NCBI GenBank assembly: GCA_046303115.1
Contig: JBKCGZ010000100.1
Location: forward strand, 1-64,000
Length of the DNA stretch: 64,000 bases
Origin: CAINEC01 sp046303115
Lineage (GTDB): Bacteria; Bacteroidota; Bacteroidia; AKYH767-A; OLB10
Direction: 5' to 3'
Position numbers and translations under genes: made by a program
The notes under the pieces: model-generated
Databases searched by the model: none
Told to the model about the DNA's origin: nothing
The model's input: the letters and a program-made list of their open reading frames with translations, nothing else
In this document: piece after piece, positions 9,294 to 18,148 of the stretch
How positions within the stretch are numbered: position 1 is the stretch's first letter
How the letters are laid out: each line of letters begins with the position of its first letter

Positions 9294-9776
9294 ATGAAAA
9301 TTAAAGTAGGATTCGGATTTGATGTTCATCAGTTACAAGAAGGCAGAAAACTGATTTTAGGTGGCGTAGACATTCCACACAATAAAGGTGCTCTTGGGCA
9401 TTCAGACGCAGATGTAGTTATACATGCTTTATGTGATGCTTTGCTTGGTGCTGCTGGATTAAAAGATATTGGATTTTATTTTCCTGATACAGATGCTACA
9501 TTTAAAAATATCGACAGCACCATTTTATTATCGCGTGTTATTGAATTGATAGAAGAAAGAAACTACATTGTTGGAAATGCTGATATAAGTTTGGTTTTAG
9601 AAAAACCGAAAATCAAACCGCACATCGATTTAATGAAAGATATCCTGGCTCCTATTTTAAAAATCTCTACCGAAGATATTTCCATTAAAGCAACAACAAA
9701 TGAAAAGCTTGGATATGTTGGTCGTGAGGAAGGTGTTGCTGCGTATGCAGTAGTACTGATTCAAAAAAATGATTAA
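9294..9776 (+). CDS. ispF: 2-C-methyl-D-erythritol 2,4-cyclodiphosphate synthase
   Basis: A 160-aa enzyme of the non-mevalonate isoprenoid pathway that cyclises CDP-methylerythritol 2-phosphate. The N-terminal motif GFGFDVHQL holds zinc ligands Asp10 and His12; His44 in HSDADVVIHA is the third. GLKDIGFYFPD and KATTNEKLGYVGREEG are also family hallmarks. Length is typical. The start lies just after the porV terminator hairpin and no separate promoter is evident. The stop shares a TTAA with the recG stop on the other strand. Confidence 0.96.
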   Translation: MKIKVGFGFDVHQLQEGRKLILGGVDIPHNKGALGHSDADVVIHALCDALLGAAGLKDIGFYFPDTDATFKNIDSTILLSRVIELIEERNYIVGNADISLVLEKPKIKPHIDLMKDILAPILKISTEDISIKATTNEKLGYVGREEGVAAYAVVLIQKND

Positions 9777-11881
9777 CTCACTCTGCTGAAATTTGTTTTT
9801 TCAGAATCTAGACGATTTAATTTTTCTCGAATAAATAGGTGTCGTGGATTTTCTAATTTATTGTCATTATTGACGATTACCTCTGCAACAGCTTTTGCTT
9901 CTTCCATGATAGCTCTGTCTTTTGCAAGATCTGCAATATGTAAGTCAACTACACCACTTTGTTGTGTACCTGCAATATCACCGGGGCCACGTAAATTTAA
10001 ATCTACTTCGGCTATTTCAAATCCGTTGTTGGTATCGCACATCGTTTTTAATCGCAGTTTCCCCTCACTGCTTAATTTATTTCCTGTCATTAAAATACAA
10101 TAGCTCTGATCAGCTCCACGACCTACTCTACCACGTAACTGATGTAATTGAGAAAGTCCGAATCTTTCCGCAGACTCTATTACCATAATAGAGGCGTTGG
10201 GTACATTCACTCCTACCTCAATAACAGTTGTAGCAACCATGATATTTGTTTTGCCACTCACAAATCGTTGCATCTCTGCATCTTTCTCAGCAGGCTTCAT
10301 TTTGCCATGCACTATACTAACTGAATATTGCGGCAATGGAAATTCTTTGCATATAGCTTCATATCCTTCAAACAAATTAGCGTAATCTAATTTCTCCGAT
10401 TCTTCAATAAGCGGGTAAACAACATATACTTGTCGGCCTTTAGCGATTTCACTTTTCATGAACCCAAGTACTGCTAAGCGCGCCGACTCGAATCGATGCG
10501 TAGTAGTAATTGGTTTTCTTCCTGGAGGTAATTCGTCAATTATAGAAGTGTCGAGGTCTCCATATAATGTCATAGCGAGTGTACGGGGTATAGGCGTTGC
10601 CGTCATAACCAGTACATGAGGCGCCACTCCATCTTTCATCCATAGTTTAGCTCGTTGTTGAACACCGAATCGATGTTGCTCATCGATTACAACTAATCCA
10701 AGATTATTAAACTGAACACGATCTTCAATCAAAGCATGCGTACCGATAAGAATTTTTAAACGCCCTTCTGATAAATCTTGTAAGAGTTCTTTTCGCTTTG
10801 CTGTTTTGGTACTTCCTGTTAACAGCTCTACTTGAATATCCATTTCCTTAAGCGCTTCACTTATGGAAATAAAATGTTGATTTGCCAGAATCTCCGTAGG
10901 CGCCATTAAGCAAGCTTGAAATCCATTATCAACGACCATCAGAATACTTAACAATGCGACCATTGTTTTTCCACTACCAACATCACCTTGCAACAAACGA
11001 TTCATTTGTTTGCCGGTGCCCATATCAATTCTTATTTCTTTCAAAACACGCTTTTGTGCATCGGTCAATTCAAAAGGAAGATAGTTTTTAAAAAACGTAT
11101 TAAACACATCACCAATTACAGAAATTACTTTGCCTTTATACGTTTCATTACGTTGTGCCTTTGCGCGTAACAGTCTTAACTGAACAAAAAATAATTCGTC
11201 GAATTTTAATCGTCGTGTTGCTAAGCGCAACGACATTTCATCTTTTGGAAAATGAATGTTGATATATGCATCGCGCAGTGATATCAACGAATGTTGCTGT
11301 AAAATATCCGAAGGAAAAACATCTTGTATAAATGCTGGAAGTGATGCAATTAAATTACGTTGAAGTTTTACAATTGCTTTTGTATCTAATCCAGTAGCTC
11401 TTGCTTTTTCTGTTACACTATAAACCCCAGTTAAGGAAGGACCGTTAAACAACTCTGCTTTCGACGACTCTTCTATTTCTGGATGTACAATATTTATCTT
11501 ACCATTGAACAAAGAAGGCTTTCCAAAAACAATGTATTCAATATTAGGTTTTAGATAATTCTTCAACCATTTTATTCCTTGAAACCAAACTAATTCAATC
11601 GAGCCAGTATCATCAGAAAAAATTGCAGAAATACGAGTAGTACGTTTATCACCGTGAGATTGAATTCTCGATAGTTTACCTTTAATTTGAAGATAAGGCA
11701 TATCAGCATTTAATTCAACTACTTTATAAAACTTCGAACGATCAATATATCTGAATGGATAATGATGCAGTAAATCTTCGAATGTAAAAATTGAAAATTC
11801 TTTTTTCAATACATCACCTCGTTGAGGACCTACTCCTTTTAAATATTCTATTGGTGTATCAAAAAATTCGCGGCGCTGCAT
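9773..11881 (-). CDS. recG: ATP-dependent DNA helicase RecG
   Basis: A 702-aa superfamily 2 helicase that regresses stalled forks and remodels branched DNA. An N-terminal wedge/OB domain (about residues 1-250) precedes the helicase core. Walker A GDVGSGKT is near residue 300, the DEQH box (VVIDEQHRFG) near 400, MTATPIPRTLA follows, and motif VI is QLRGRVGRG near 590. The C-terminal region RGPGDIAGTQQSG is typical of RecG. A TAATTTTG element ends 4 nt before the ATG, suggesting a leaderless mRNA. The 3' end overlaps ispF by 4 bp. Confidence 0.96.
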   Translation of the reverse strand: MQRREFFDTPIEYLKGVGPQRGDVLKKEFSIFTFEDLLHHYPFRYIDRSKFYKVVELNADMPYLQIKGKLSRIQSHGDKRTTRISAIFSDDTGSIELVWFQGIKWLKNYLKPNIEYIVFGKPSLFNGKINIVHPEIEESSKAELFNGPSLTGVYSVTEKARATGLDTKAIVKLQRNLIASLPAFIQDVFPSDILQQHSLISLRDAYINIHFPKDEMSLRLATRRLKFDELFFVQLRLLRAKAQRNETYKGKVISVIGDVFNTFFKNYLPFELTDAQKRVLKEIRIDMGTGKQMNRLLQGDVGSGKTMVALLSILMVVDNGFQACLMAPTEILANQHFISISEALKEMDIQVELLTGSTKTAKRKELLQDLSEGRLKILIGTHALIEDRVQFNNLGLVVIDEQHRFGVQQRAKLWMKDGVAPHVLVMTATPIPRTLAMTLYGDLDTSIIDELPPGRKPITTTHRFESARLAVLGFMKSEIAKGRQVYVVYPLIEESEKLDYANLFEGYEAICKEFPLPQYSVSIVHGKMKPAEKDAEMQRFVSGKTNIMVATTVIEVGVNVPNASIMVIESAERFGLSQLHQLRGRVGRGADQSYCILMTGNKLSSEGKLRLKTMCDTNNGFEIAEVDLNLRGPGDIAGTQQSGVVDLHIADLAKDRAIMEEAKAVAEVIVNNDNKLENPRHLFIREKLNRLDSEKTNFSRVS

Positions 11882-11885
11882 TAAA

Positions 11886-11893
11886 CAAAATTA
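11886..11893 (-). promoter_or_regulatory. Candidate -7 element of recG (leaderless geometry)
   Basis: The minus strand reads TAATTTTG, matching TAnnTTTG, and only 4 nt separate it from the recG ATG at 11881. Transcription would then start at or next to the start codon. No clear -33 element is seen. Confidence 0.4.
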
Positions 11894-11910
11894 TAAATTT
11901 CGATGAACTA

Positions 11911-11944
11911 CATAAAAAAATCCCGACTCATTGAGCCGGGATTT
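11911..11944 (-). terminator. Terminator of the cold-shock gene
   Basis: Arms AAATCCCG (11918-11925) and CGGGATTT (11937-11944) form an 8-bp stem with a short inner CTC/GAG pairing. On the minus strand the stem is followed by seven T residues, so it ends the cold-shock gene transcript just upstream of recG. Confidence 0.8.
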
Positions 11945-11971
11945 GTTTCTTGAAAATACAATAGTATATAA

Positions 11972-12166
11972 TTATTGCACTTTTTTCACTGATACAGCGT
12001 TCAAACCTTTACGTCCTTCAATCACTTCGTAAGAAACAACATCGTTCTCGCGAACTTTGTCAATCAATCCACTGTGGTGAATAAAGATTTCTCTGTTTGT
12101 TTCGTCTTCGATAATAAAGCCATAGCCTTTTGCTTCATTGAAGAATTTTACTTTGCCTGTTTTCAT
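11972..12166 (-). CDS. Cold-shock domain protein (CspA family)
   Basis: A 64-aa single-domain nucleic-acid-binding protein that melts RNA secondary structure. RNP1 is KGYGFI at residues 14-19 and RNP2 is IFIHHS near 27-32. Length is typical for the family. It is a monocistronic unit with its own -7 element (12199-12206) and a terminator at 11911-11944. Such genes exist in several copies per genome, so cold induction cannot be assumed. Confidence 0.95.
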   Translation of the reverse strand: MKTGKVKFFNEAKGYGFIIEDETNREIFIHHSGLIDKVRENDVVSYEVIEGRKGLNAVSVKKVQ

Positions 12167-12198
12167 TTAATAGTAATTAATAAATTGTTGAATAAACA

Positions 12199-12206
12199 CA
12201 AATGTA
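12199..12206 (-). promoter_or_regulatory. Candidate -7 element of the cold-shock gene
   Basis: The minus strand reads TACATTTG, matching TAnnTTTG, and lies 32 nt upstream of the start codon. This leaves a leader of roughly 28 nt. No good -33 TTTG is present at the usual spacing. Confidence 0.4.
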
Positions 12207-12309
12207 ACGAAAAACAATTAAAAACCTAAAAATCAAGTCAACTTATTGTAATTTATTGGGCCTTAATTCTATCGTAATTTAGTTATCATTCCCTACATTC
12301 GCTTAAATT

Positions 12310-13944
12310 ATGAATACAACAGAAAATTTCAGTGGCCATATTATAGACCTTTATAATCGCAGGATTTTTAAAGGGACAATTGTAGTAAGCAACGGAACCA
12401 TCCAGGAAATCAGAGAAGAAGATACAGAATCAGAAAAATATTTTTTACCCGGATTTATTGATGCTCACATCCATATTGAATCATCGATGCTAGTGCCTTA
12501 TGAATTTGCTCGCGTAGCATTGAAGCATGGCACTGTGGCAACAATCAGCGATCCGCATGAAATCGCTAATGTTTTAGGAATTAGTGGTGTTCAGTACATG
12601 ATAGACAATGCGAGAAATGCCAAATTGAAATTTCATTTTGGTGCTCCCTCTTGCGTACCTGCAACCAACTTTGAAACGGCAGGAGCAGTTATTGATTCAC
12701 ATGGTGTTGAACAATTACTTCAAATGGATGATATTTTTTATTTATCAGAAATGATGAACTATCCAGGGGTGTTATTTGATAATGAAGAGGTGATGCAAAA
12801 AATAGCATTGGCAAAAAAATATAACAAGCCAATTGATGGTCACGCACCAGGTTTAAGAGGAGAGCAAGCACGCAAATATATTTCTGCCGGAATCACAACA
12901 GATCATGAATGTTTTACTTATGAGGAGGCCTTAGAAAAAATTGAACTCGGAATGAAAATATTAATTCGTGAAGGATCTGCTGCAAGAAACTATGATGCAT
13001 TACATCGATTGATTGGAGAACATCCTGATAAATTAATGTTTTGTTGTGACGATAAACATCCAGATGAATTATTACTTTTTCACATTGATGAGCATGTTCG
13101 TAAATCCGTAGCGTTAGGATACAATCTTTTTGATGTTCTTTCAATAGCTTGCCTGAATCCAGTGAAACATTATAATATGAATGTTGGAACATTACGCGCA
13201 GGTGATAAAGCTGATTTTATTTCTATCAATAATTTACAAGAATTTAAAGTGCTAAAAACAATTATTGATGGGGAAGAAGTATTTGATGGAAACAAGGTAA
13301 ATCTTGATCAAATTAAACACACAACACCAAATCAATTCATCAAAAACAAAATCGCGTCAGATGCTTTTAAAATCAAAGCGGAAGGAGTATTTATTAATGT
13401 CATAAATGCTTTAGACGGCCAATTAATCACAAAAGCAACCAACGAAAAAGCAACCATTATAAATGGCTATTTAGAAAGCAATATTGAAAATGATGTTTTA
13501 AAAATAGCTGTTGTTAATCGTTATTCCAATGCGCCGGTTTCATGTGCGTTTATCAAATATTTCGGTCTAAAAGAAGGAGCAATTGCATCGAGTGTCGCAC
13601 ACGATTCTCACAACATTATCGTTATAGGAGTTGATGATGAATCAATTTGCAGAGCGACTAATTTGATTATTGAATGCGGTGGTGGACTAAGCTTAGTAAG
13701 TCGAGATTCAGAGATGGTAATTGGGTTACCAGTAGCAGGATTAATGAGTGATGCTGATGCCACTACCATTGGAAAACAATATTCAGAAATTGATGCGGCT
13801 GCAAAAAAACTAGGAAGCACCTTAAAAGCTCCTTACATGCTTTTATCGTTTATGGCCTTGTTAGTAATTCCTGAATTGAAACTAAGTGATAAAGGACTTT
13901 TTGACGGCGGAAGTTTTAAATTTACTCCACTTCAAATCAATTAA
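12310..13944 (+). CDS. ade: Adenine deaminase
   Basis: A 544-aa amidohydrolase that converts adenine to hypoxanthine and ammonia for purine salvage. The metal-binding strand [14 protein letters not shown] lies near residues 52-65, followed by [16 protein letters not shown], which is characteristic of the Ade family. GHAPGLRG and [11 protein letters not shown] provide further metal ligands. The C-terminal domain has [13 protein letters not shown] and [10 protein letters not shown], typical of Ade. The ATG at 12310 lies 8 nt after a TACATTCG, a near match to the -7 element. A small lipoprotein gene follows 6 bp after the stop. Confidence 0.95.
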   Translation: MNTTENFSGHIIDLYNRRIFKGTIVVSNGTIQEIREEDTESEKYFLPGFIDAHIHIESSMLVPYEFARVALKHGTVATISDPHEIANVLGISGVQYMIDNARNAKLKFHFGAPSCVPATNFETAGAVIDSHGVEQLLQMDDIFYLSEMMNYPGVLFDNEEVMQKIALAKKYNKPIDGHAPGLRGEQARKYISAGITTDHECFTYEEALEKIELGMKILIREGSAARNYDALHRLIGEHPDKLMFCCDDKHPDELLLFHIDEHVRKSVALGYNLFDVLSIACLNPVKHYNMNVGTLRAGDKADFISINNLQEFKVLKTIIDGEEVFDGNKVNLDQIKHTTPNQFIKNKIASDAFKIKAEGVFINVINALDGQLITKATNEKATIINGYLESNIENDVLKIAVVNRYSNAPVSCAFIKYFGLKEGAIASSVAHDSHNIIVIGVDDESICRATNLIIECGGGLSLVSRDSEMVIGLPVAGLMSDADATTIGKQYSEIDAAAKKLGSTLKAPYMLLSFMALLVIPELKLSDKGLFDGGSFKFTPLQIN

Positions 13945-13950
13945 TGAGCA

Positions 13951-14085
13951 ATGAAAAAAAAATCGATACTCCTACTTTTTGTGGTATTCCTTCTTTCCCT
14001 CTCGAGTTGCAAATTATTTAAGAAGAATTGTCACTGCCCGAGTTTTGGAAAAGTACCGCCTGCGGAGCAGAAAAAAACCTATTGA
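13951..14085 (+). CDS. Tiny lipoprotein with a C-x-C-P motif
   Basis: A 44-codon ORF starting at ATG 13951, 6 bp after the ade stop. The product has a lysine-rich start, a hydrophobic stretch (ILLLFVVFLLSL) and a lipobox LSSC with Cys20. A mature peptide of about 25 residues follows, containing CHCPSFGKV (residues 27-35). Small Bacteroidota lipoproteins ending in a CxCP-aromatic motif are common as I recall, which supports this being a real gene. Lipidation is predicted; the function is unknown. The Cys27/Cys29 pair could bind a metal or form a disulphide. Confidence 0.72.
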   Translation: MKKKSILLLFVVFLLSLSSCKLFKKNCHCPSFGKVPPAEQKKTY

Positions 14086-14192
14086 GTAAAATCATATTGA
14101 TGTAACCTGCTGAAATAAAGCTATATCAAAAAAAGTTGTTGGCTTTACTTGTTTCATTGTTATTGTAAATAGTATCTTAGCAATCTCGTAGA

Positions 14193-14450
14193 ATGATTCT
14201 AAATAAGGAAATGGCCACCACATCAAAAAAACTATCTCAGCTTAGGAAAGGAGATAAATGCATTGTAGATTCCTACAAGGATGACAGCATGCAACAAAAG
14301 ATGCTGGATATGGGCTGTTTACCGGGCGAAATCATTACAATCGATCGTTTTGCACCATTAGGATGTCCGATTGCTATTAGTGTTGCAGGAACTATGTTAT
14401 GCATCCGCAAAGATGAAGCTGATAATATTTTTGTGAAACTAGTTGATTAA
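14193..14450 (+). CDS. feoA: Ferrous iron transport protein FeoA
   Basis: An 85-aa protein with the SH3-like FeoA fold that binds or regulates FeoB. The core is LSQLRKGDKCIVD, then MLDMGCLPGEIITIDRFAPLG with ISVAGTMLCIRKDEA. Two ATGs are possible (14193 and 14211); the later one gives a more usual N-terminus (MATTSKKLS), and neither has a well-placed Shine-Dalgarno sequence. feoB follows 19 bp later. The 107-bp upstream gap holds a TATCTTAG that loosely resembles a -7 element; I see no clear iron-regulator palindrome. Confidence 0.92.
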   Translation: MILNKEMATTSKKLSQLRKGDKCIVDSYKDDSMQQKMLDMGCLPGEIITIDRFAPLGCPIAISVAGTMLCIRKDEADNIFVKLVD

Positions 14451-14469
14451 TTTTTTTGGGGATTAGGGT

Positions 14470-16593
14470 GTGCAGAAGTCAAATAAAAAAATCAAAGTTG
14501 CTTTAATCGGCAATCCGAATGTCGGAAAAAGTTCACTCTTCAATTTACTTACAGGACTTCATCAAAAGATTGCCAATTTCCCGGGAGTAACAGTAGAAAA
14601 GAAAACAGGCTCTGCTACTATTTTTAATTCAACAACTGGAGAGGCTAATAATTTAGAAATTGTCGATTTACCAGGAACCTATAGTTTGTATCCTACTTCC
14701 CCCGATGAAAGAATTCCCTTTGAAGTTTTATGTGATCCAAATAATGAAGATCATCCTGATGCAGTTATCATTTTAGCTGATGGCACTAATTTAAAACGAA
14801 GTTTATTTCTTGCATCCCAAGTAATCGATTTAAAGATTCCGACGGTGCTTGCTTTAAACATGATGGATTTAGTACAATCGCAAGGAATAAAAATAAAACC
14901 AGACGAGTTAGAGAGAAGATTAGGCATTCGCGTTTGTCCGATAATAGCACGCAAAGGTGTTGGTATTGAAGAATTGAAACAAGCATTGATAAACGACATT
15001 CCTGTTCCAACGGTGGACGTTTATGATACCACTTTTATTAAGCCATCCATCTTAAGTGGAATACGTAAAGAACTAAACTTAAAAAGCAATTATGCTGCTT
15101 TGCAGATTGCGAACCATATTAACTCACTTGATCACTTTAATTTAACTAAAGAGCAAATAAAAAAACTGCAAAATCATTTTGAAGGGGTAGATTATGATGC
15201 GAATAAAATTCAGTCTTTTGAATCTTTAGAACGATATAAATCTATTCAACAAATTATTGATAGCTGCTTTAGCGTTTCAGACGAAAAAAAAGTATCATTC
15301 AGCACTCGTTTAGATAGATTATTAGTACATCGAATCTGGGGTTATGTAATATTCCTTTGCATTTTATTTATCATTTTCCAATCGATATTTTCAATTGCAG
15401 AATTCCCGATGAACTTTATTGATGAGACATTTACAGGCTTCATTGATTTAGTAAGTAATTTACTTCCTAAAGGAGTATTAAACGATTTGATAGTAAATGG
15501 TGTACTAGCGGGTATTGGAGGTATTATCATTTTTGTCCCTCAAATTGCGATGCTGTTTATGTTTATTGCCATTCTTGAAGACACCGGGTATATGGCACGC
15601 GTTAGTTTTTTAATGGATAAGCTGATGCGCAATTTTGGATTAAACGGAAGATCTGTTATTCCTTTAATGAGTGGTGTTGCGTGTGCAGTTCCTGCGATTA
15701 TGTCGACACGAACAATTAGTTCATGGAAGGAACGAATGGTGACTATATTGGTTACTCCGTTGATGAGTTGCTCAGCTCGATTACCTGTTTATACATTACT
15801 TATTTCTTTAATTATTCCATCGACATACGTTGGTGTATTTAACATGCAGGGATTAGTATTAATGTCGCTATACCTAATCGGCTTCATTGCTGCTTTAGTA
15901 GCATCAGTTGTAATTAGCGGTTTAATAAAATCAAAACAAAAAAGCTATTTCATTATGGAAATACCTGTTTATCGTATGCCTCGATGGACAAACATTGGTT
16001 ATTCTATTCTTGAAAAAGTAAAAATATTTTTAATTGATGCTGGAAAAATCATCATTGCAATTAGTATAGTCTTATGGTTTTTATCATCACGCGGACCTGG
16101 CGATAAGTTTGAAAAAGTAAATCAGGAAATCGAACAGATGACTGATAATACAGAGAATTCTGAGAAGAAGCTTGCGTTAGAATCACAGCGATTAGAATAT
16201 TCGTACGCAGGACAATTAGGTCATTTACTCGAGCCTGTAATTAAGCCTTTAGGTTTCGATTGGAAGATCGGAATTGCACTCGTAACATCGTTTGCAGCAA
16301 GAGAAGTTTTTGTTGGGACTATGACAACAATTTATAGTGTTGGCAACGACGAAAACTTAACGGTGAAAGAAAAGATGCGAATGGAAAAAGATGTAGTAAC
16401 AGGACAACCTCGTTACTCCGTAGCCGTTGGATGGTCGTTGATGTTGTTTTATGCATTTGCTATGCAATGTATGAGTACACTTGCGGTTGTTAAACGTGAG
16501 ACAGGAAGTTGGAAATGGCCGGTTATTCAGTTTGTGTATTTATCTGCTTTAGCTTATTTTACCTCATTAATTGTCTATCAAATTTTAAAATAA
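14470..16593 (+). CDS. feoB: Ferrous iron transporter FeoB
   Basis: A 707-aa inner-membrane Fe(II) transporter with an N-terminal G domain. G1 is GNPNVGKSS (residues 14-22), G3 is DLPGTYS (about 65-71), and G4 is the NMMD near 130. The membrane domain starts around residue 290 and carries the two Gate motifs, with MARVSFLMDKLMR, SGVACAVPAIMSTRT and, in the second half, SFAAREVFVGTM. The start is GTG at 14470. The stop overlaps the next start as TAATG. FeoC is absent, as is usual outside Gammaproteobacteria. Confidence 0.96.
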   Translation: MQKSNKKIKVALIGNPNVGKSSLFNLLTGLHQKIANFPGVTVEKKTGSATIFNSTTGEANNLEIVDLPGTYSLYPTSPDERIPFEVLCDPNNEDHPDAVIILADGTNLKRSLFLASQVIDLKIPTVLALNMMDLVQSQGIKIKPDELERRLGIRVCPIIARKGVGIEELKQALINDIPVPTVDVYDTTFIKPSILSGIRKELNLKSNYAALQIANHINSLDHFNLTKEQIKKLQNHFEGVDYDANKIQSFESLERYKSIQQIIDSCFSVSDEKKVSFSTRLDRLLVHRIWGYVIFLCILFIIFQSIFSIAEFPMNFIDETFTGFIDLVSNLLPKGVLNDLIVNGVLAGIGGIIIFVPQIAMLFMFIAILEDTGYMARVSFLMDKLMRNFGLNGRSVIPLMSGVACAVPAIMSTRTISSWKERMVTILVTPLMSCSARLPVYTLLISLIIPSTYVGVFNMQGLVLMSLYLIGFIAALVASVVISGLIKSKQKSYFIMEIPVYRMPRWTNIGYSILEKVKIFLIDAGKIIIAISIVLWFLSSRGPGDKFEKVNQEIEQMTDNTENSEKKLALESQRLEYSYAGQLGHLLEPVIKPLGFDWKIGIALVTSFAAREVFVGTMTTIYSVGNDENLTVKEKMRMEKDVVTGQPRYSVAVGWSLMLFYAFAMQCMSTLAVVKRETGSWKWPVIQFVYLSALAYFTSLIVYQILK

Positions 16594-17213
16594 TGGTTAC
16601 CGAAGATCAACTTCGAATAGCTTTATTAAAATATGTTCCTGAAAATGCAGTTGCCACTTGCGTTGAATGGATAAGGAGATACCGAATCAGTGTTCGCATT
16701 AAGCATACGCGAGCGACAAAAAATGGTGATTATCGTCCGCCTTACAATGGAGCAAATCATACCATCACCATCAATCACGATTTAAACCCTTATGCTTTCT
16801 TAATCACTTTTACACACGAAGTAGCGCACCTCATTTGCTTTCTTAAACATAGTAATCGTGTAATGCCACATGGACAGGAATGGAAAGAAGAATTCAGGCA
16901 ATTGCTCATTCCTTTTTTACGAGATGAAATTTTTCCGCACACAGTAAGAGAAGCGTTAATTGGATACATTAAAAATCCTGCGGCATCGAGTTGTAGTGAT
17001 GTTACCTTAATGAAATCGTTAAAAGCATTTGATAATAGAAGTGATGGATGGATTCATGTTGAAGACATACCACTAAATTCAAAGTTTGAAATTAAAAACG
17101 GACAGCAATTTATTAGAGGAGAATTACGAAGAAAAAATTATAACTGCACTGACGCTAAAACGGGATTGTTATATTTTGTCCCGCCTCATATGGATGCTAA
17201 AATTATTGACTAG
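16593..17213 (+). CDS. SprT-like zinc metalloprotease domain protein
   Basis: A 206-aa protein starting at the ATG that overlaps the feoB stop; the frame is open further upstream inside feoB but that is not coding. The active-site motif HEVAH is at residues 75-79, with His93 in MPHGQEW as the likely third zinc ligand, as in SprT/Spartan peptidases. Related eukaryotic enzymes cleave DNA-protein crosslinks; the bacterial role is not established. The C-terminus lacks a clear four-cysteine zinc ribbon. It is translationally coupled to feoB and shares a CTAG stop overlap with ppx on the opposite strand. Confidence 0.82.
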   Translation: MVTEDQLRIALLKYVPENAVATCVEWIRRYRISVRIKHTRATKNGDYRPPYNGANHTITINHDLNPYAFLITFTHEVAHLICFLKHSNRVMPHGQEWKEEFRQLLIPFLRDEIFPHTVREALIGYIKNPAASSCSDVTLMKSLKAFDNRSDGWIHVEDIPLNSKFEIKNGQQFIRGELRRKNYNCTDAKTGLLYFVPPHMDAKIID

Positions 17214-18112
17214 CTAAATGGCAACTCCGGCATTCCTTTATACTTATCATAAAGTAAATGCACGATACCATCCGACAAACCTACTTGCGGAACAAACACC
17301 TGATCAATTTCTGCAGTTTTAAGAGCAGTAAGTAAAACTTTGGTTGCAGGGATAATTACATCGGCTCTATCTGGATTTAATCCAAGCTTAAGTATTCTTT
17401 CTTCGAGCGAATATTCTTTTAAAAAATCATAAATCTCTTTAATTCGCTCTGTTGCTAATGGCTTATGCTCTTTGCGATCAGCCATTTTAAAAAGCTTATT
17501 GATATTACCACCAGAACCAATGGCTGTTAATGGATGATAGGCAGAAGTATTGTTACGAATCCAATCTTTAAAAATACTCCAGGTCTCCTTTTTAACCTGA
17601 TCATGTAATAATCGAATAGTACCAATATTAAATGACTGTGCAGCAATAATTTTATTTTTTGAAAAAAGGGTTAACTCCGTACTACCCCCTCCAACATCAA
17701 TGTATAAATACGACTGATCATATTCAAGATGTTCAGCAATATGATTGGAATAAATAATATGTGCTTCTGTTTTGCCGTCAATCACATCGATACTAACATC
17801 GCTGTATTTACGAACAAAATCAACTATGTCCTGACTATTACTGGCATCACGCATAGCAGATGTAGCACAGGCACGATAATCAATAGCTCCAAAAACATCA
17901 ATAAGAATTTTGAATGCTCTCATCGATTTAGCTAAAAGCATTTTCTTTTCTTCTGATATTCTACCATAACGAAAAACATCTTCGCCTAAGCGAATAGGCA
18001 TACGCACTAACTCTGCTTTTTTAAAAACAGGTTCATCACCTTCTTCAAACACATTACACAACAATAATCGAACGGCATTCGAACCAATATCGATAGCAGC
18101 AAATTTTAACAT
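17210..18112 (-). CDS. Exopolyphosphatase/GppA phosphatase family protein
   Basis: A 300-aa ASKHA-fold phosphatase. The phosphate-binding motif AAIDIGSNAVRLL is at residues 5-17, ACATSAMRDASN near 83-94, and the second phosphate loop YIDVGGGSTELTLF near 137-150. The length corresponds to the two-domain form without the C-terminal HD region of E. coli Ppx. It probably releases phosphate from polyphosphate or acts on pppGpp; the neighbouring ppk1 favours polyphosphate. It is transcribed after ppk1 with a 36-bp gap. Confidence 0.9.
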   Translation of the reverse strand: MLKFAAIDIGSNAVRLLLCNVFEEGDEPVFKKAELVRMPIRLGEDVFRYGRISEEKKMLLAKSMRAFKILIDVFGAIDYRACATSAMRDASNSQDIVDFVRKYSDVSIDVIDGKTEAHIIYSNHIAEHLEYDQSYLYIDVGGGSTELTLFSKNKIIAAQSFNIGTIRLLHDQVKKETWSIFKDWIRNNTSAYHPLTAIGSGGNINKLFKMADRKEHKPLATERIKEIYDFLKEYSLEERILKLGLNPDRADVIIPATKVLLTALKTAEIDQVFVPQVGLSDGIVHLLYDKYKGMPELPFS

Positions 18113-18148
18113 TGTACCAAGGTAAATAAAAGCTTTTAAAAATTAAAT

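Noticed and set aside
16509..16592. N-terminal extension of the SprT-like protein
   Set aside because: It lies inside the feoB 3' end; the TAATG overlap at 16591-16595 gives a better start.
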